Positions 51,382 through 60,110 of a DNA stretch of 64,000 nucleotides are shown here, one piece after another. Origin of the DNA: Micromonospora musae (lineage in GTDB: Bacteria > Actinomycetota > Actinomycetes > Mycobacteriales > Micromonosporaceae); the NCBI RefSeq assembly GCF_003626635.1, contig NZ_RAZT01000007.1, positions 1 to 64,000 of the forward strand, given 5' to 3'. Numbering within the stretch: position 1 is the stretch's first letter; every line of letters starts with the position of its first letter. The notes under the pieces are model-generated. The model did no database searches. It was not told where the DNA came from and saw only the letters and a program-made list of their open reading frames with translations. The position numbers and the translations under genes are program-made.

Positions 51382-52241
51382 TGGGCGAGACGTTCCGGCA
51401 GGTAGCCCTCTCCGGGCCGCTGCTGCTCGCCATCGGCGCGGCGGTGCTCGCCGGCGTCGTGAGCTTCCTCTCCCCGTGCGTGCTCCCGCTGGTCCCCGGC
51501 TACCTCTCCTACGTCACCGGCCTGGCCGGCGCCGACCTGGAGGGCCGGGCGCGGCAGACGCCGCCGGTGGGTGGCGTCGACGTGCCGGACGGCGGCGGCT
51601 CCGGCGGCGGGGTCGCCGTCGCGGCGCCCCGCCTGGCGACCCCCCGCAGCGCGGTGGCCGCGGTCAAGGGCCGGGTGCTCGCCGGGACGATGCTCTTCAT
51701 CGCCGGTTTCACCGTGGTCTTCACCGCCACCGCGGTCCTCTTCGCCAGCGTGGGGAAGGTCTTCTTCGAGTACGAGCGGACGCTGGAGATCGTCATCGGG
51801 GCGCTGATCATCCTGATGGGGCTCGCCTTCGTCGGCATCGTCCCCGGTATGCAGCGCGAGTTCCGGATCCACCGGCTGCCGGCCGCCGGCCTGCTCGGGG
51901 CGCCCGTCTTCGGCGCGGTCTTCGCGCTCAGCTGGGTGCCGTGCGTCGGCCCGACGCTCGCCGCGGTCACCGGGATGGCCACGGTCAGCGGGCAGGTCGA
52001 CCGGGCCGTGGTGCTCGCCGTGGCGTACTGCCTGGGGCTGGGGATCCCGTTCGTCGTCTTCGGGCTGGGTTTCCAGCGGCTGCTCGGGGTGTTCCGCGCC
52101 ATCCGCCGGAACAGCCGCTGGGTCACCCGGGTCGGCGGCGCACTGCTGATCGTGATCGGCCTCGCGCTGGTCACCGGCGGTTGGACGAACGTCGTGATCT
52201 GGCTGCAGACCACCGTCGGCGTTGGTGAGGTGAGCATCTGA
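51381..52241 (+). CDS. ccdA: Cytochrome c biogenesis thiol transporter CcdA
   Basis: A 286-residue membrane protein of the DsbD/CcdA family with about six helices. The two active-site Cys lie in FLSPCVLPLVPGYLSYVTGL (about residue 34) and ALSWVPCVGPTLAAV (about 189). A Gly/Ala/Pro-rich insertion of about 50 residues (about 52-95) sits in the first loop. It moves reducing power across the membrane to the TlpA-like protein. Overlaps of one base join it to both neighbours. Confidence 0.94.
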   Translation: MGETFRQVALSGPLLLAIGAAVLAGVVSFLSPCVLPLVPGYLSYVTGLAGADLEGRARQTPPVGGVDVPDGGGSGGGVAVAAPRLATPRSAVAAVKGRVLAGTMLFIAGFTVVFTATAVLFASVGKVFFEYERTLEIVIGALIILMGLAFVGIVPGMQREFRIHRLPAAGLLGAPVFGAVFALSWVPCVGPTLAAVTGMATVSGQVDRAVVLAVAYCLGLGIPFVVFGLGFQRLLGVFRAIRRNSRWVTRVGGALLIVIGLALVTGGWTNVVIWLQTTVGVGEVSI

Positions 52242-53905
52242 TGACCGTCCTGGACGAGCGGCCCGCTCCCCCGGCCGAGGCGCCGCGTCGCCGCCCGAAC
52301 CGTCTGCTGGCCCTGCTGCGCAACTCGTGGCGGCAGCTGACCAGCATGCGTACGGCGCTGGTGCTGCTCTTCCTGCTCGCGATCGCGGCGATTCCGGGCT
52401 CGGTGCTCCCGCAGCGCAACGTCAGCCCGGAGAAGGTCAACGAGTACTTCACCGAGCACCCCGACCTGGCACCGAGGCTGGACCAGATCGGCGGCTTCGA
52501 CGTCTTCGGCTCGGTCTGGTTCTCGGCGATCTACCTGCTGCTCTTCACCTCGCTGATCGGCTGCATCACGCCGCGGCTGCGCGACCACTTCCGGGCCCTG
52601 CGGTCGAAGCCGCCGGCCGCGCCGAAGCGACTCGACCGGCTGCCGCAGCACTCGGTGCTGACCCTCCCGGCCGGGGGCGTGGCGGCGATCGCCGAGGTGC
52701 TGCGCCGCCGCCGCTGGCGGGTGACGGTCCGGGGCAACGAGGTCTCCGCCGAGAAGGGCTACCTCAAGGAGACCGGCAACCTGATCTTCCACACCTCGCT
52801 GCTGGTCGTCCTGGTCGGCGTCGCGCTCGGCCACTGGTACGGCTGGAGCGGCAACCGGCTGCTCGTCGCCGGCGAGGACAAGTCCTTCTGCAACACCCGC
52901 CAGCAGTACGCCGAGGCGAAGCTCGGCCCGCGGGTGGACACCGGGAATCTGCCCGGCTTCTGCGTGACCCTGGACGAGTTCCACGCCCGGTTCCTCGAAT
53001 CGGGGCAGCCGTCGTCCTTCAACGCCACGGTGACCGTGGACGAGCCCGGTAAGTCGACCCGGACCGCCGACTTCTCGGTCAACTCGCCGCTGCGGCTCGA
53101 CGGCGCCAACCTGTACCTGCTCGGTCACGGGTACGCCCCGATCATCCGTTACACCGACCGGTACGGGCGCAGCCAGACCAGCGTGGAGCCCTTCCTCACC
53201 ACCGGTGACATGGGTCTGACCAGTGAGGGGCTGGCCGCCTTTCCGGACGCCAACCTCGACCCGAAGACCGGCAAGAAGGACTCGAACCAACAGGTGGCCT
53301 TCACCGGTCTCTACCTGCCGACCGCGCCGGACGCCCCGCCGTACGTGCGCTCGGAGTATCCGACCGAGCGCAACCCGTTGCTCAACCTGGTCGCCTACCG
53401 GGGCGACCTCGGCCTGGACGCCGGCATCCCCGGCTCGGTCTACCAGCTCGACCAGCGGCAGGTCCGGATGGGCAAGGTCAAGCAGGTCGGCGACAAGGTG
53501 CTCAAGCAGGGCGAGAGCTGGAAGCTCGACGACGGCAGCACTGTCGAGTTCCTCGGCACCCGGCGCTACATCACGCTCTCCGTCCGGCACGATCCCGGCT
53601 CGGGCGTACTGCTGGTGAGCTGCGGCTTCCTGCTGGCCGGGCTGATGGGGTCGCTCTTCGGACGGCGACGTCGGGTCTTCTTCCGGGTGACGTCCGGTGG
53701 ATCCGCGGACCCCACAGGCGAAACTCCGACGGCCGGTAGTAGTTTGGTCGAGGCCGGTGGGTTGCCGCGCACCGACTATCCAGGGTTCGTCGACGAGTTC
53801 GCGCAGCTCGTCGCCGCGGTCAGCGGTGACGGGCGGCCGGACGAGCGGGCCGGCACGGATCGCGACGGAAGCGATCGGGCCGGGATGCGGGAAGGGACCG
53901 ACTGA
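52241..53905 (+). CDS. resB: Cytochrome c biogenesis protein ResB
   Basis: A 554-residue membrane protein of the System II cytochrome c synthase. The N-terminus has SWRQLTSMRTALVLLFLLAI (about 28-47), three N-terminal helices and a large extracytoplasmic domain (about 195-445) follow, and a last helix (about 450-475) with a cytoplasmic tail rich in Gly and Ser. It forms a complex with the CcsB/ResC protein next to it to attach heme to c-type cytochromes. It is translationally coupled to both flanking genes. Confidence 0.94.
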   Translation: MTVLDERPAPPAEAPRRRPNRLLALLRNSWRQLTSMRTALVLLFLLAIAAIPGSVLPQRNVSPEKVNEYFTEHPDLAPRLDQIGGFDVFGSVWFSAIYLLLFTSLIGCITPRLRDHFRALRSKPPAAPKRLDRLPQHSVLTLPAGGVAAIAEVLRRRRWRVTVRGNEVSAEKGYLKETGNLIFHTSLLVVLVGVALGHWYGWSGNRLLVAGEDKSFCNTRQQYAEAKLGPRVDTGNLPGFCVTLDEFHARFLESGQPSSFNATVTVDEPGKSTRTADFSVNSPLRLDGANLYLLGHGYAPIIRYTDRYGRSQTSVEPFLTTGDMGLTSEGLAAFPDANLDPKTGKKDSNQQVAFTGLYLPTAPDAPPYVRSEYPTERNPLLNLVAYRGDLGLDAGIPGSVYQLDQRQVRMGKVKQVGDKVLKQGESWKLDDGSTVEFLGTRRYITLSVRHDPGSGVLLVSCGFLLAGLMGSLFGRRRRVFFRVTSGGSADPTGETPTAGSSLVEAGGLPRTDYPGFVDEFAQLVAAVSGDGRPDERAGTDRDGSDRAGMREGTD

Positions 53906-54891
53906 TGTCCGCACTCTCCGACCAGCTGGTGACGTTCGCGATCCTGGCGTACCTGGTCGCGATGATCAGTCACGCCGTCGAGTTCGCCCTCGGCAACGGC
54001 CGGGTCCGGGCCGCCGCGGCACCCCAGCGGGAACGGGAGCTGGTGGGCGCCGGTGCCGGCGCGCCCGGTGGGATGATCGTCAAGTCCGCCGAGCCGACGC
54101 CGCCGGTGACGCCCGTGGCCGACCGCGCCGCCGGTCGGGCCCGGCTGGCCGGTCTGGTTGCCGTGGTGGCCACCGCGGTCGCCGCCGTGCTGCACCTCGT
54201 CGCACTGGTCACCCGCGGCCTCGCCGCAGACCGGATGCCGTGGGGCAACATGTACGAGTTCGTGCTCACGGTTACCTTCATCGGTGTCGCCGCCTGGCTG
54301 GTGGTGCTCGTCAAGCGGCCGTCGCTGCGCAAGCTCGGCCTCTTCCTCACCCTGGTGATGGTGCTGCTGGTGGCCACCGCCGAGCTGGTGCTCTACGTGC
54401 CGGTGGTGCCGCTGGTCCCGGCGTTGAACTCGTACTGGTTCGTCGTCCACGTCTCGACCATCGTGTTCAGCTCCGGCATCTTCCTGCTCGGCGTGGTGCC
54501 GGCGGTGGCGTTCCTGATGCGCCGCGGGTACGAGGCGGGCAAGCGCAGCTTCCCGTACACCCTGGCCAAGCGGCTGCCGGCGGCGGCCGCGCTGGAGCGG
54601 CTCACCTTCGTGCTGCACGCCTTCTCGTTCCCGATCTTCACCTTCGCGGTGATCGCCGGGGCGATCTGGGCCGAGGCGGCCTGGGGCCGCCCGTGGGGCT
54701 GGGACCCGAAGGAGACCTGGGCGTTCATCTCCTGGGTGGTGTACGCGGGCTACCTGCACGCCCGGGCCACCCCGAGCGTCAAGCGGAACGTGGCGACCTG
54801 GATCGCCGTGCTCGGCTTCTTCACCATGCTGATGAACCTGTTCGGGGTGAACATCTTCTTCACCGGCCTGCACTCGTACGGCGGCCTCTGA
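53905..54891 (+). CDS. ccsB: Cytochrome c biogenesis protein CcsB/ResC
   Basis: A 328-residue membrane protein. The tryptophan-rich heme-handling motif WGRPWGWDPKETWAFISWVV is at about residues 260-279, and conserved His residues (HLVALVTRG and FVVHVSTIVF) lie at helix ends where heme is bound. With ResB it makes the System II heme lyase at the outer membrane face. A variable Ala/Gly linker (about 40-75) follows the first helix. Last gene of the operon. Confidence 0.95.
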   Translation: MSALSDQLVTFAILAYLVAMISHAVEFALGNGRVRAAAAPQRERELVGAGAGAPGGMIVKSAEPTPPVTPVADRAAGRARLAGLVAVVATAVAAVLHLVALVTRGLAADRMPWGNMYEFVLTVTFIGVAAWLVVLVKRPSLRKLGLFLTLVMVLLVATAELVLYVPVVPLVPALNSYWFVVHVSTIVFSSGIFLLGVVPAVAFLMRRGYEAGKRSFPYTLAKRLPAAAALERLTFVLHAFSFPIFTFAVIAGAIWAEAAWGRPWGWDPKETWAFISWVVYAGYLHARATPSVKRNVATWIAVLGFFTMLMNLFGVNIFFTGLHSYGGL

Positions 54892-54908
54892 ACCGAGGCG
54901 CTACGCGG

Positions 54909-54940
54909 GCGGGTGGCGGCCACGTGATCGGCCGCCCCGC
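54909..54940 (+). terminator. Hairpin terminator after ccsB
   Basis: GGCGGCC (54915-54921) pairs with GGCCGCC (54930-54936) around ACGTGATC. The stem is extended by GCGG/CCGC across one bulged base. It begins 18 bases after the ccsB stop. Confidence 0.65.
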
Positions 54941-54970
54941 CTGCTGAGCAGCTCGTCGATCCGTAGGGGG

Positions 54971-55026
54971 TCGGTCCGCGCGGGGCTGGGTCGGTCCGCG
55001 CGGGGCTGGGTCGGTCCGCGCGGGGC
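54971..55026 (+). repeat. 20-bp tandem repeat, nearly three units
   Basis: TCGGTCCGCGCGGGGCTGGG occurs at 54971-54990 and 54991-55010 exactly; a third, cut copy (55011-55026) runs directly into palindromic repeat copy C. The array sits where the upstream part of the AhpD-like gene would be expected. Confidence 0.87.
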
Positions 55027-55104
55027 TTGATCGACTCGACTTCATGGAAGTCGTGGCATCACGGTGGGCGGGACACCCCGACTTCAAGGAACCCGAGTCG
55101 ATCA
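55026..55104 (+). repeat. Long palindromic repeat, TTGATCGACTCG family, copy C
   Basis: A 79-bp palindrome starting CTTGATCGACTCG and ending CGAGTCGATCAT, with the shared inner block GGACACCCCGACTTCAAGGA. It is more diverged than copies A and B. It ends 23 bases before the first recognisable residues of the truncated AhpD-like gene. Confidence 0.75.
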
Positions 55105-55127
55105 TCGACCGCCGAGGCCGACTCGCC

Positions 55128-55457
55128 ATGCACACCGCCACCCTGACCCGGCACCGCGCCGCCCCCGAGTTGATCGCCGCGCTGCGCGCCGGCACCGCCC
55201 TGCCCGGCGACCGGCTCGAGGCCCTGCGGCGCTTCACGCTCGCCGTGCTCGACCGGCGGGGCGCCGTCCCGGAGGAGGAGCTGACCGCCTTCCTGGCCGC
55301 CGGCTACCTGCCTCGCAACGCCCTGGACGTGGTGCTCGGCGTCGGGACGTACACCATCTCGACCTTCGCCAACCGGCTCGTCGACGCGCCGCTCGACCCG
55401 CCGCTGGCCGCGTACGCCTGGACGCCGGCCGATCCCGTACCAACGGCCTCGGCCTAG
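55128..55457 (+). pseudogene. Truncated AhpD-like/carboxymuconolactone decarboxylase-family gene
   Basis: A 109-residue reading frame beginning MHTATLTRHRAAPELIAALR and ending near FANRLVDAPLD and AYAWTP. It matches my memory of the C-terminal half of AhpD-like proteins of about 180 residues. In that family a CxxC thiol pair lies just before the residues equivalent to AMHTATL; here the upstream codons read RGRLA and run straight into repeat copy C, so both cysteines and the helical N-terminal half are missing. The remaining codon use is normal, which suggests recent loss. It could still be expressed as a short protein, but without redox activity. Confidence 0.65.
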
Positions 55458-55492
55458 GCCTCGACGGAGTTGAGGGCCGCTGAGCGGGCCGG

Positions 55493-56311
55493 TCAGCCGG
55501 CTTCGGTCGCCACCCGGTCGAGCCACTCGCCCATCAGGGCGTCGAAGAGCGCGGGCTGCTCGATCTGGAGGTTGTGACCCGCGACGTCGAGCGCCGCGAA
55601 CGTCGCCCGTGGGTAGTGCGGCAGCAGCGCGAACTGGTCGAGGTAGCCCGTGGCGTGGTCCTGCCGCCCGGTGAGGATCAGGCTCGGGCGGGTGAACGGC
55701 GCGCCGCCCTCCGGGTCCTCGGTGAGCGTCCACCGCTGCCGGATGCGGGCCATCGCCGTGGTGTCCGCGACGTCGAGACCGGCCAGGACCTCCTTACGGA
55801 ACCGGCGCAGCGTCTCCGGGGTCTGCACGACCGCCAGGTCCGCGAACTCGGCCGCCGTCCGGGCGTCGGTCGCCGCGAGCAGGTCGGGGTCGGGCCGCAG
55901 CACCGTGGGCTGCGGCACCCGGCGCTCCTCCTTCTCCACGGCCGTGCCGACGGGGCAGATCAGCGCCAGCCCCAGCACCTGCCTCGGCCGAGACCGGGTC
56001 AGGGCGCGGGCGAGGTAACCGCCGTAGGACTCACCGACGAGCAGGAAGGGTGTGTCGCCGAGGAGGTCGTCCACAAGGTCCTGGAGGGTGGCGAGCACGT
56101 CGTCCGAGCCGGCGATCTCCGGCGGAGCCGGTGACTTGCCCATGCCGGGCAGGTCCGGATACAGGCGGCGATAGCCGGGGCGGGCGGCGAAGACCGGTTC
56201 GAGGCAGCCGAGCATCAGCCGGTGGTCGGGCGTCCAGCCGTGCAGCGCCAGCACCGGGACACCCGGGCCTCGCTCGACGACGTTCAGCGAGACGGACGTG
56301 CGACGCGGCAT
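55493..56311 (-). CDS. Alpha/beta-hydrolase
   Basis: A 272-residue hydrolase: VPVLALHGWTPDHRLMLG oxyanion region (about 18-35), the nucleophile elbow GESYGGYLA with Ser near 110, an Asp in LTGRQDHATGYL and a His in VAGHNLQIEQP near the end. The ATG at 56311 has AAGGAG about ten bases upstream and is preferred to an in-frame ATG at 56425. It may be an esterase or a lactonase-type enzyme; the substrate is unknown. It diverges from the UbiD-type gene. Confidence 0.88.
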   Translation of the reverse strand: MPRRTSVSLNVVERGPGVPVLALHGWTPDHRLMLGCLEPVFAARPGYRRLYPDLPGMGKSPAPPEIAGSDDVLATLQDLVDDLLGDTPFLLVGESYGGYLARALTRSRPRQVLGLALICPVGTAVEKEERRVPQPTVLRPDPDLLAATDARTAAEFADLAVVQTPETLRRFRKEVLAGLDVADTTAMARIRQRWTLTEDPEGGAPFTRPSLILTGRQDHATGYLDQFALLPHYPRATFAALDVAGHNLQIEQPALFDALMGEWLDRVATEAG

Positions 56312-56472
56312 CGTGACTCTCCTTCGCTCGGCTACGGGGCAACGTATGGTGCCGGGGCGCACCGACATGATCACCCCCTTCGGCGCTGTGATGTGGGGGA
56401 GCCCACACCGGGGCGGCGACATCACCGACCCGGTGGCGGCGGTCGGAGCGCCGGTGCGGGAGACTGGCGGGC

Positions 56473-57933
56473 ATGGCGGCTCGTGGCTTCCCGTACACCG
56501 ACCTCAAGGACTTCCTCGCGGCGCTGGAGCGCGCGGGCGAACTACGGCGGGTGAGCGTCCCGGTCGACCCGACCCTGGAGATCAGCGAGGTCGTCACCCG
56601 GACGGTACGTGAGGGCGGGCCGGCGCTGCTCTTCGAACGCCCGACGCGCGGTGAGATGCCGGTGGCGATCAACCTCTTCGGCACCGAGAAGCGGATGGCG
56701 ATGGCGCTGGGCGTCGAGTCGCTCGACGAGGTCGGCGCCCGCATCGGCGAGCTGATCAGGCCGGAGCTGCCGGTCGGCTGGTCGGGCATCCGCGAAGGGC
56801 TCGGCAAGGTCATGCAGCTCAAGTCGCTGCCGCCGCGCAAGGTGAAGACCGCGCCGTGCCAGCAGGTGGTCTACCGCGGCGACGACGTCGACCTGAACCG
56901 GCTCCCCGGCCTCCAGGTCTGGCCCGGCGACGGCGGGATATTCCACAACTTCGGGTTGACCCACACGAAGCACCCGGAGACCGGCAAGCGCAACCTGGGC
57001 CTCTACCGGCTCCAGCAGCACTCGCGCAACACGCTCGGCATGCACTGGCAGATCCACAAGGACTCCACCGCGCACCACGCGGTCGCGGAGCGGCTCGGCC
57101 AGCGCCTGCCCGTCGCGGTCGCGATCGGCTGTGACCCGGTGGTGTCGTACGCGGCCTCGGCGCCGCTCCCCAGTGACATCGACGAGTACCTGTTCGCCGG
57201 CTTCCTGAGCGGCGAGCGGGTCGAGATGGTCGACTGCCTCACCGTCCCGCTCCAGGTGCCGGCGAACGCGCAGGTGGTGCTGGAGGGCTACCTGGAGCCC
57301 GGCGAGCGGCTGCCGGAGGGCCCGTTCGGCGACCACACCGGTTTCTACACCCCGGTCGAGCCGTTCCCCGTGCTGCACATCGAGGCGATGACCATGCAGC
57401 GCGACCCGGTCTACCACTCGATCGTCACGTCGAAGCCGCCCCAGGAGGACCACGGCCTGGGCAAGGCCACCGAGCGGATCTTCCAGCCGCTGCTCAAGCT
57501 GCTGATCCCGGACATCGTCGACTACGACCTGCCGGCCGCCGGCGTCTTCCACAACTGTGCGATCGTGTCGATCCGCAAGCGCTACCCGAAGCACGCGCAG
57601 AAGGTGATGAACGCGATCTGGGGAGCGCACCTGATGTCGCTGACCAAGCTGATCGTGATCGTCGACGAGGACTGCGACGTGCACGACTACAACGAGGTGG
57701 CGTTCCGCGCCTTCGGCAATGTCGACTACGCTCGCGACCTGCTGCTCACCGAGGGCCCGGTGGACCACCTCGACCACTCGTCGTACCAGCAGTTCTGGGG
57801 CGGCAAGGCGGGCGTCGACGCGACGCGGAAACTGCCCGAGGAGGGCTACAGCCGGGGCTGGCCGGAGGAGATGCGGATGTCGCCCGAGGTGGTCTCCCTG
57901 GTCGACAAGCGCTGGAAGGAGTACGGGATCTGA
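56473..57933 (+). CDS. UbiD-family decarboxylase, menaquinone pathway
   Basis: A 486-residue prenyl-FMN-dependent decarboxylase: PALLFERP, the metal/substrate block GIFHNFGLTHTKHPETGKRN, and LPEGPFGDHTGFYTP near 278-292 with the catalytic Glu/Arg network of UbiD. In Streptomyces a UbiD-UbiA-UbiX cluster (SCO4490-SCO4492) does late steps of the futalosine menaquinone route; this gene is the SCO4490/MqnL-like member (from memory). It overlaps the prenyltransferase gene by one base. Which menaquinone intermediate it decarboxylates is not shown by the sequence. Confidence 0.9.
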   Translation: MAARGFPYTDLKDFLAALERAGELRRVSVPVDPTLEISEVVTRTVREGGPALLFERPTRGEMPVAINLFGTEKRMAMALGVESLDEVGARIGELIRPELPVGWSGIREGLGKVMQLKSLPPRKVKTAPCQQVVYRGDDVDLNRLPGLQVWPGDGGIFHNFGLTHTKHPETGKRNLGLYRLQQHSRNTLGMHWQIHKDSTAHHAVAERLGQRLPVAVAIGCDPVVSYAASAPLPSDIDEYLFAGFLSGERVEMVDCLTVPLQVPANAQVVLEGYLEPGERLPEGPFGDHTGFYTPVEPFPVLHIEAMTMQRDPVYHSIVTSKPPQEDHGLGKATERIFQPLLKLLIPDIVDYDLPAAGVFHNCAIVSIRKRYPKHAQKVMNAIWGAHLMSLTKLIVIVDEDCDVHDYNEVAFRAFGNVDYARDLLLTEGPVDHLDHSSYQQFWGGKAGVDATRKLPEEGYSRGWPEEMRMSPEVVSLVDKRWKEYGI

Positions 57934-58844
57934 TGGCGGTTCTCGACGCGCCGGTGGAACGCCCGGGTCGGGTCAAGTCGTTCCTGCGCCTGGTCACCAT
58001 CGAACACTCGGTCTTCGCGCTGCCCTTCGGGTACCTCTCCGCGCTCACCGCCATGCAGGTGAACGGCGGGCGGGTGCGCTGGCTCGACCTGCTGCTGATC
58101 ACCGTCGCGATGGTCGGGGCGCGGACGTTCGCGATGGCCGCCAACCGGATCCTCGACCGGCGCATCGACGGGCGGAACCCGCGTACGGCCCGGCGGGAGC
58201 TGGTCACCGGTGCGGTGAGCGTACGGACGGCCTGGACCGGCGCCGCCGTCGCGCTCGTGGTCTTCCTGGCCGCCGCAGCGCTGCTCAACCCGCTCTGCCT
58301 GGCGCTCGCCCCGCTCGCGGTGGTGCCGCTGGTCGTCTACCCGTACGGCAAGCGGTTCACCAACTGGCCGCACGCCATCCTGGGGATCGCCCAGGCGGTC
58401 GGGCCGGTCGGTGCGTGGCTCGCCGTCACCGGCACCTTCGCCGGCTCCGGGCCGGCCTGGCTGCTCGGCGCGGCAGTCGGCCTCTGGATCGGCGGCTTCG
58501 ACCTGATCTACGCCTGCCAGGACATCGAGATCGACCGGCAGATCGGGGTGCACAGCGTCCCCGCCCGGTACGGCGCACGCTTCGCGCTGCACGCCTCGAC
58601 CGTCGCGCACGTGGTGACGTTCGCGCTCTTCCTGTGGTTCGGTGCGCTCGTCGGCTTCGGTTGGCTCTGGTGGATCGGCCTGGCGCTGACCGCGGTCGCC
58701 TTCGCGTACCAGCACGTGGTGGTCAGCCCGACCGACCTCAGCAAGGTCAACCGGGCGTTCTTCACGGCGAACGGGTTCGTCGGTATCGCGCTCTTCGTCT
58801 TCGCCCTGCTCGACCTGGTGGTCCGGCTCGGCCTGCGGCCGTGA
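57933..58844 (+). CDS. mqnP: UbiA-family prenyltransferase (MqnP-like)
   Basis: A 303-residue polytopic enzyme with about eight helices. The two Asp-rich motifs that bind the prenyl diphosphate magnesium are NRILDRRIDGRNPRTARREL at about 70-89 and DIEIDRQIGVHSVPARYG at about 198-215. It attaches a polyprenyl chain to an aromatic acid intermediate of menaquinone synthesis. The gene is the second of the operon and overlaps the UbiX gene as GTGA. Confidence 0.9.
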   Translation: MAVLDAPVERPGRVKSFLRLVTIEHSVFALPFGYLSALTAMQVNGGRVRWLDLLLITVAMVGARTFAMAANRILDRRIDGRNPRTARRELVTGAVSVRTAWTGAAVALVVFLAAAALLNPLCLALAPLAVVPLVVYPYGKRFTNWPHAILGIAQAVGPVGAWLAVTGTFAGSGPAWLLGAAVGLWIGGFDLIYACQDIEIDRQIGVHSVPARYGARFALHASTVAHVVTFALFLWFGALVGFGWLWWIGLALTAVAFAYQHVVVSPTDLSKVNRAFFTANGFVGIALFVFALLDLVVRLGLRP

Positions 58845-59494
58845 CCGGGGTGCGGCGCGACGGCGTACGCGAGCCCTGGGTTGTCGGTGTCTCCGGCGCG
58901 TCCGGGACGCCCTACGCGGCCGCCGTCATCTCCGGGCTGCTCGACGCGGGTGAGCCGGTCGACCTGATCGTGTCCCGGGCCGCCCGGCTCACGCTGCTCG
59001 ACGAGACCGGGCGACCGTTCCGCGACGCGCACTGGGTCGACGACCTCGCCGGCTGGCTCGGCCGGGACCTCGGCGACGCCGACGTGCGGCACTGGCCCGC
59101 GGGGGACCTGGCGGCCGGGCCGAGCAGTGGCTCGTACCGGGTGCGCGGGATGGCGGTGGTGCCGGCGAGCACCGCGGCGTGCGCGGGCATCGCGATCGGC
59201 CTGTCGAAGGATCTGCTGCAACGGTCGGCGGAGGTGAACCTCAAGGAACGCCGTCCGGTGGTGGTGGTGCCCCGGGAGACCCCGGTGACCCGTAGCCACC
59301 TCGAGCACCTGATCTCGTTGCACGACGCCGGTGCGGTGGTGCTGCCCGCCAGCCCTGGCTTCTACGGGGCCGGGGCGTCCGCCTCGGCGCAGCAGCTCGT
59401 CGACTTCATCGCGGGAAAGGTGCTGGACGCCCTGGGCGTGCCGCACACGCTGTTCCGCCGCTGGTCGGGTGAGCTCGGCGCGGCCCGGGACTGA
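58841..59494 (+). CDS. ubiX: UbiX-type flavin prenyltransferase
   Basis: A 217-residue flavoprotein: GVSGASGTPYAAAVISGLLD (about 16-35), PASTAACAGIAIGLSKDLLQ (about 107-126) and RRPVVVVPRETP (about 139-150) are UbiX signatures. It makes prenyl-FMN, the cofactor of the UbiD-type enzyme two genes upstream, so the operon contains both enzyme and cofactor maker. The GTG at 58841 overlaps the upstream stop; a much longer open frame (from 57719) is not coding. Confidence 0.94.
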   Translation: MTGVRRDGVREPWVVGVSGASGTPYAAAVISGLLDAGEPVDLIVSRAARLTLLDETGRPFRDAHWVDDLAGWLGRDLGDADVRHWPAGDLAAGPSSGSYRVRGMAVVPASTAACAGIAIGLSKDLLQRSAEVNLKERRPVVVVPRETPVTRSHLEHLISLHDAGAVVLPASPGFYGAGASASAQQLVDFIAGKVLDALGVPHTLFRRWSGELGAARD

Positions 59495-59575
59495 CGTCGC
59501 CGGCCACCGGGCCGCGGGTGGTACGCGAACCGGGCACCGTCGGGCCCCGGCTCACGTTGTGACCTCGCACCAAAC

Positions 59576-59842
59576 TCAGTACATGCCGGCGTTCGCCGGA
59601 CCGGGACCGGTCGCGGCAGCCGGGCCGGTGTTGCGTGGCTTGCCCGCCTCGTCGGTCTCCTCCAGCATGCCCTCCCCTTCAAGCAGGGCCCGCACCTCGG
59701 ATTCCCGAAACCGGCGATGCCCGCCTGGAGTCCGGATGCTGCCGATCCGGCCCGCCGCCGCCCATCTCGTCACAGTTTTCGGGTCTACCCGAAACAGCGC
59801 GGCGACCTCACCCGGTGTCAGCAGGCGATCTCCAGTGTCCAC
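59576..59842 (-). CDS. bldC: BldC-type small MerR-like DNA-binding protein
   Basis: An 88-residue protein with the BldC core: LLTPGEVAALFRVDPKTVTR and WAAAGRIGSIRTPGGHRRFR, a winged helix-turn-helix without an effector domain. BldC of Streptomyces (68 residues) binds DNA cooperatively at direct repeats and holds back early development. The GTG at 59842 follows GGAGGGG; a 20-residue C-terminal Gly/Pro/Ala tail is extra. A TGTAAT hexamer on the minus strand at 59932-59937 is a possible -10 with an 80-90-base leader. Confidence 0.93.
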   Translation of the reverse strand: MDTGDRLLTPGEVAALFRVDPKTVTRWAAAGRIGSIRTPGGHRRFRESEVRALLEGEGMLEETDEAGKPRNTGPAAATGPGPANAGMY

Positions 59843-60110
59843 AGCCCCCTCCTCGCGTCGACGAAGCCCCCGGCTGAACACACTGCCCCCGGCTGGTGCG
59901 AGCCCAGAGCCGTCATGAGGGACGTATGGCAATTACAGCACCAGCGACCTGGCCTGTCCGCCAAACGCGAAAAACGCACTGAGTGGGAAGTTAGTCAATG
60001 GTACCGGCGATGCGCTCCTTTAACCCTGCGTACGTGAACTGTTACCTACTGTCATGTCCAACGGATGCCGAAGTCCTCGCGTTACGCCCGACGAGCTAGG
60101 GTCACCTTCC

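Noticed and set aside
51509..53914. 801-codon minus-strand frame across ccdA and resB
   Set aside because: Antisense to two well-supported cytochrome c assembly genes.
56392..56407. TGTGGG/CCCACA dyad upstream of the UbiD-type gene as an operator
   Set aside because: Only 6-bp arms in a very G/C-rich region; too weak without conservation data.
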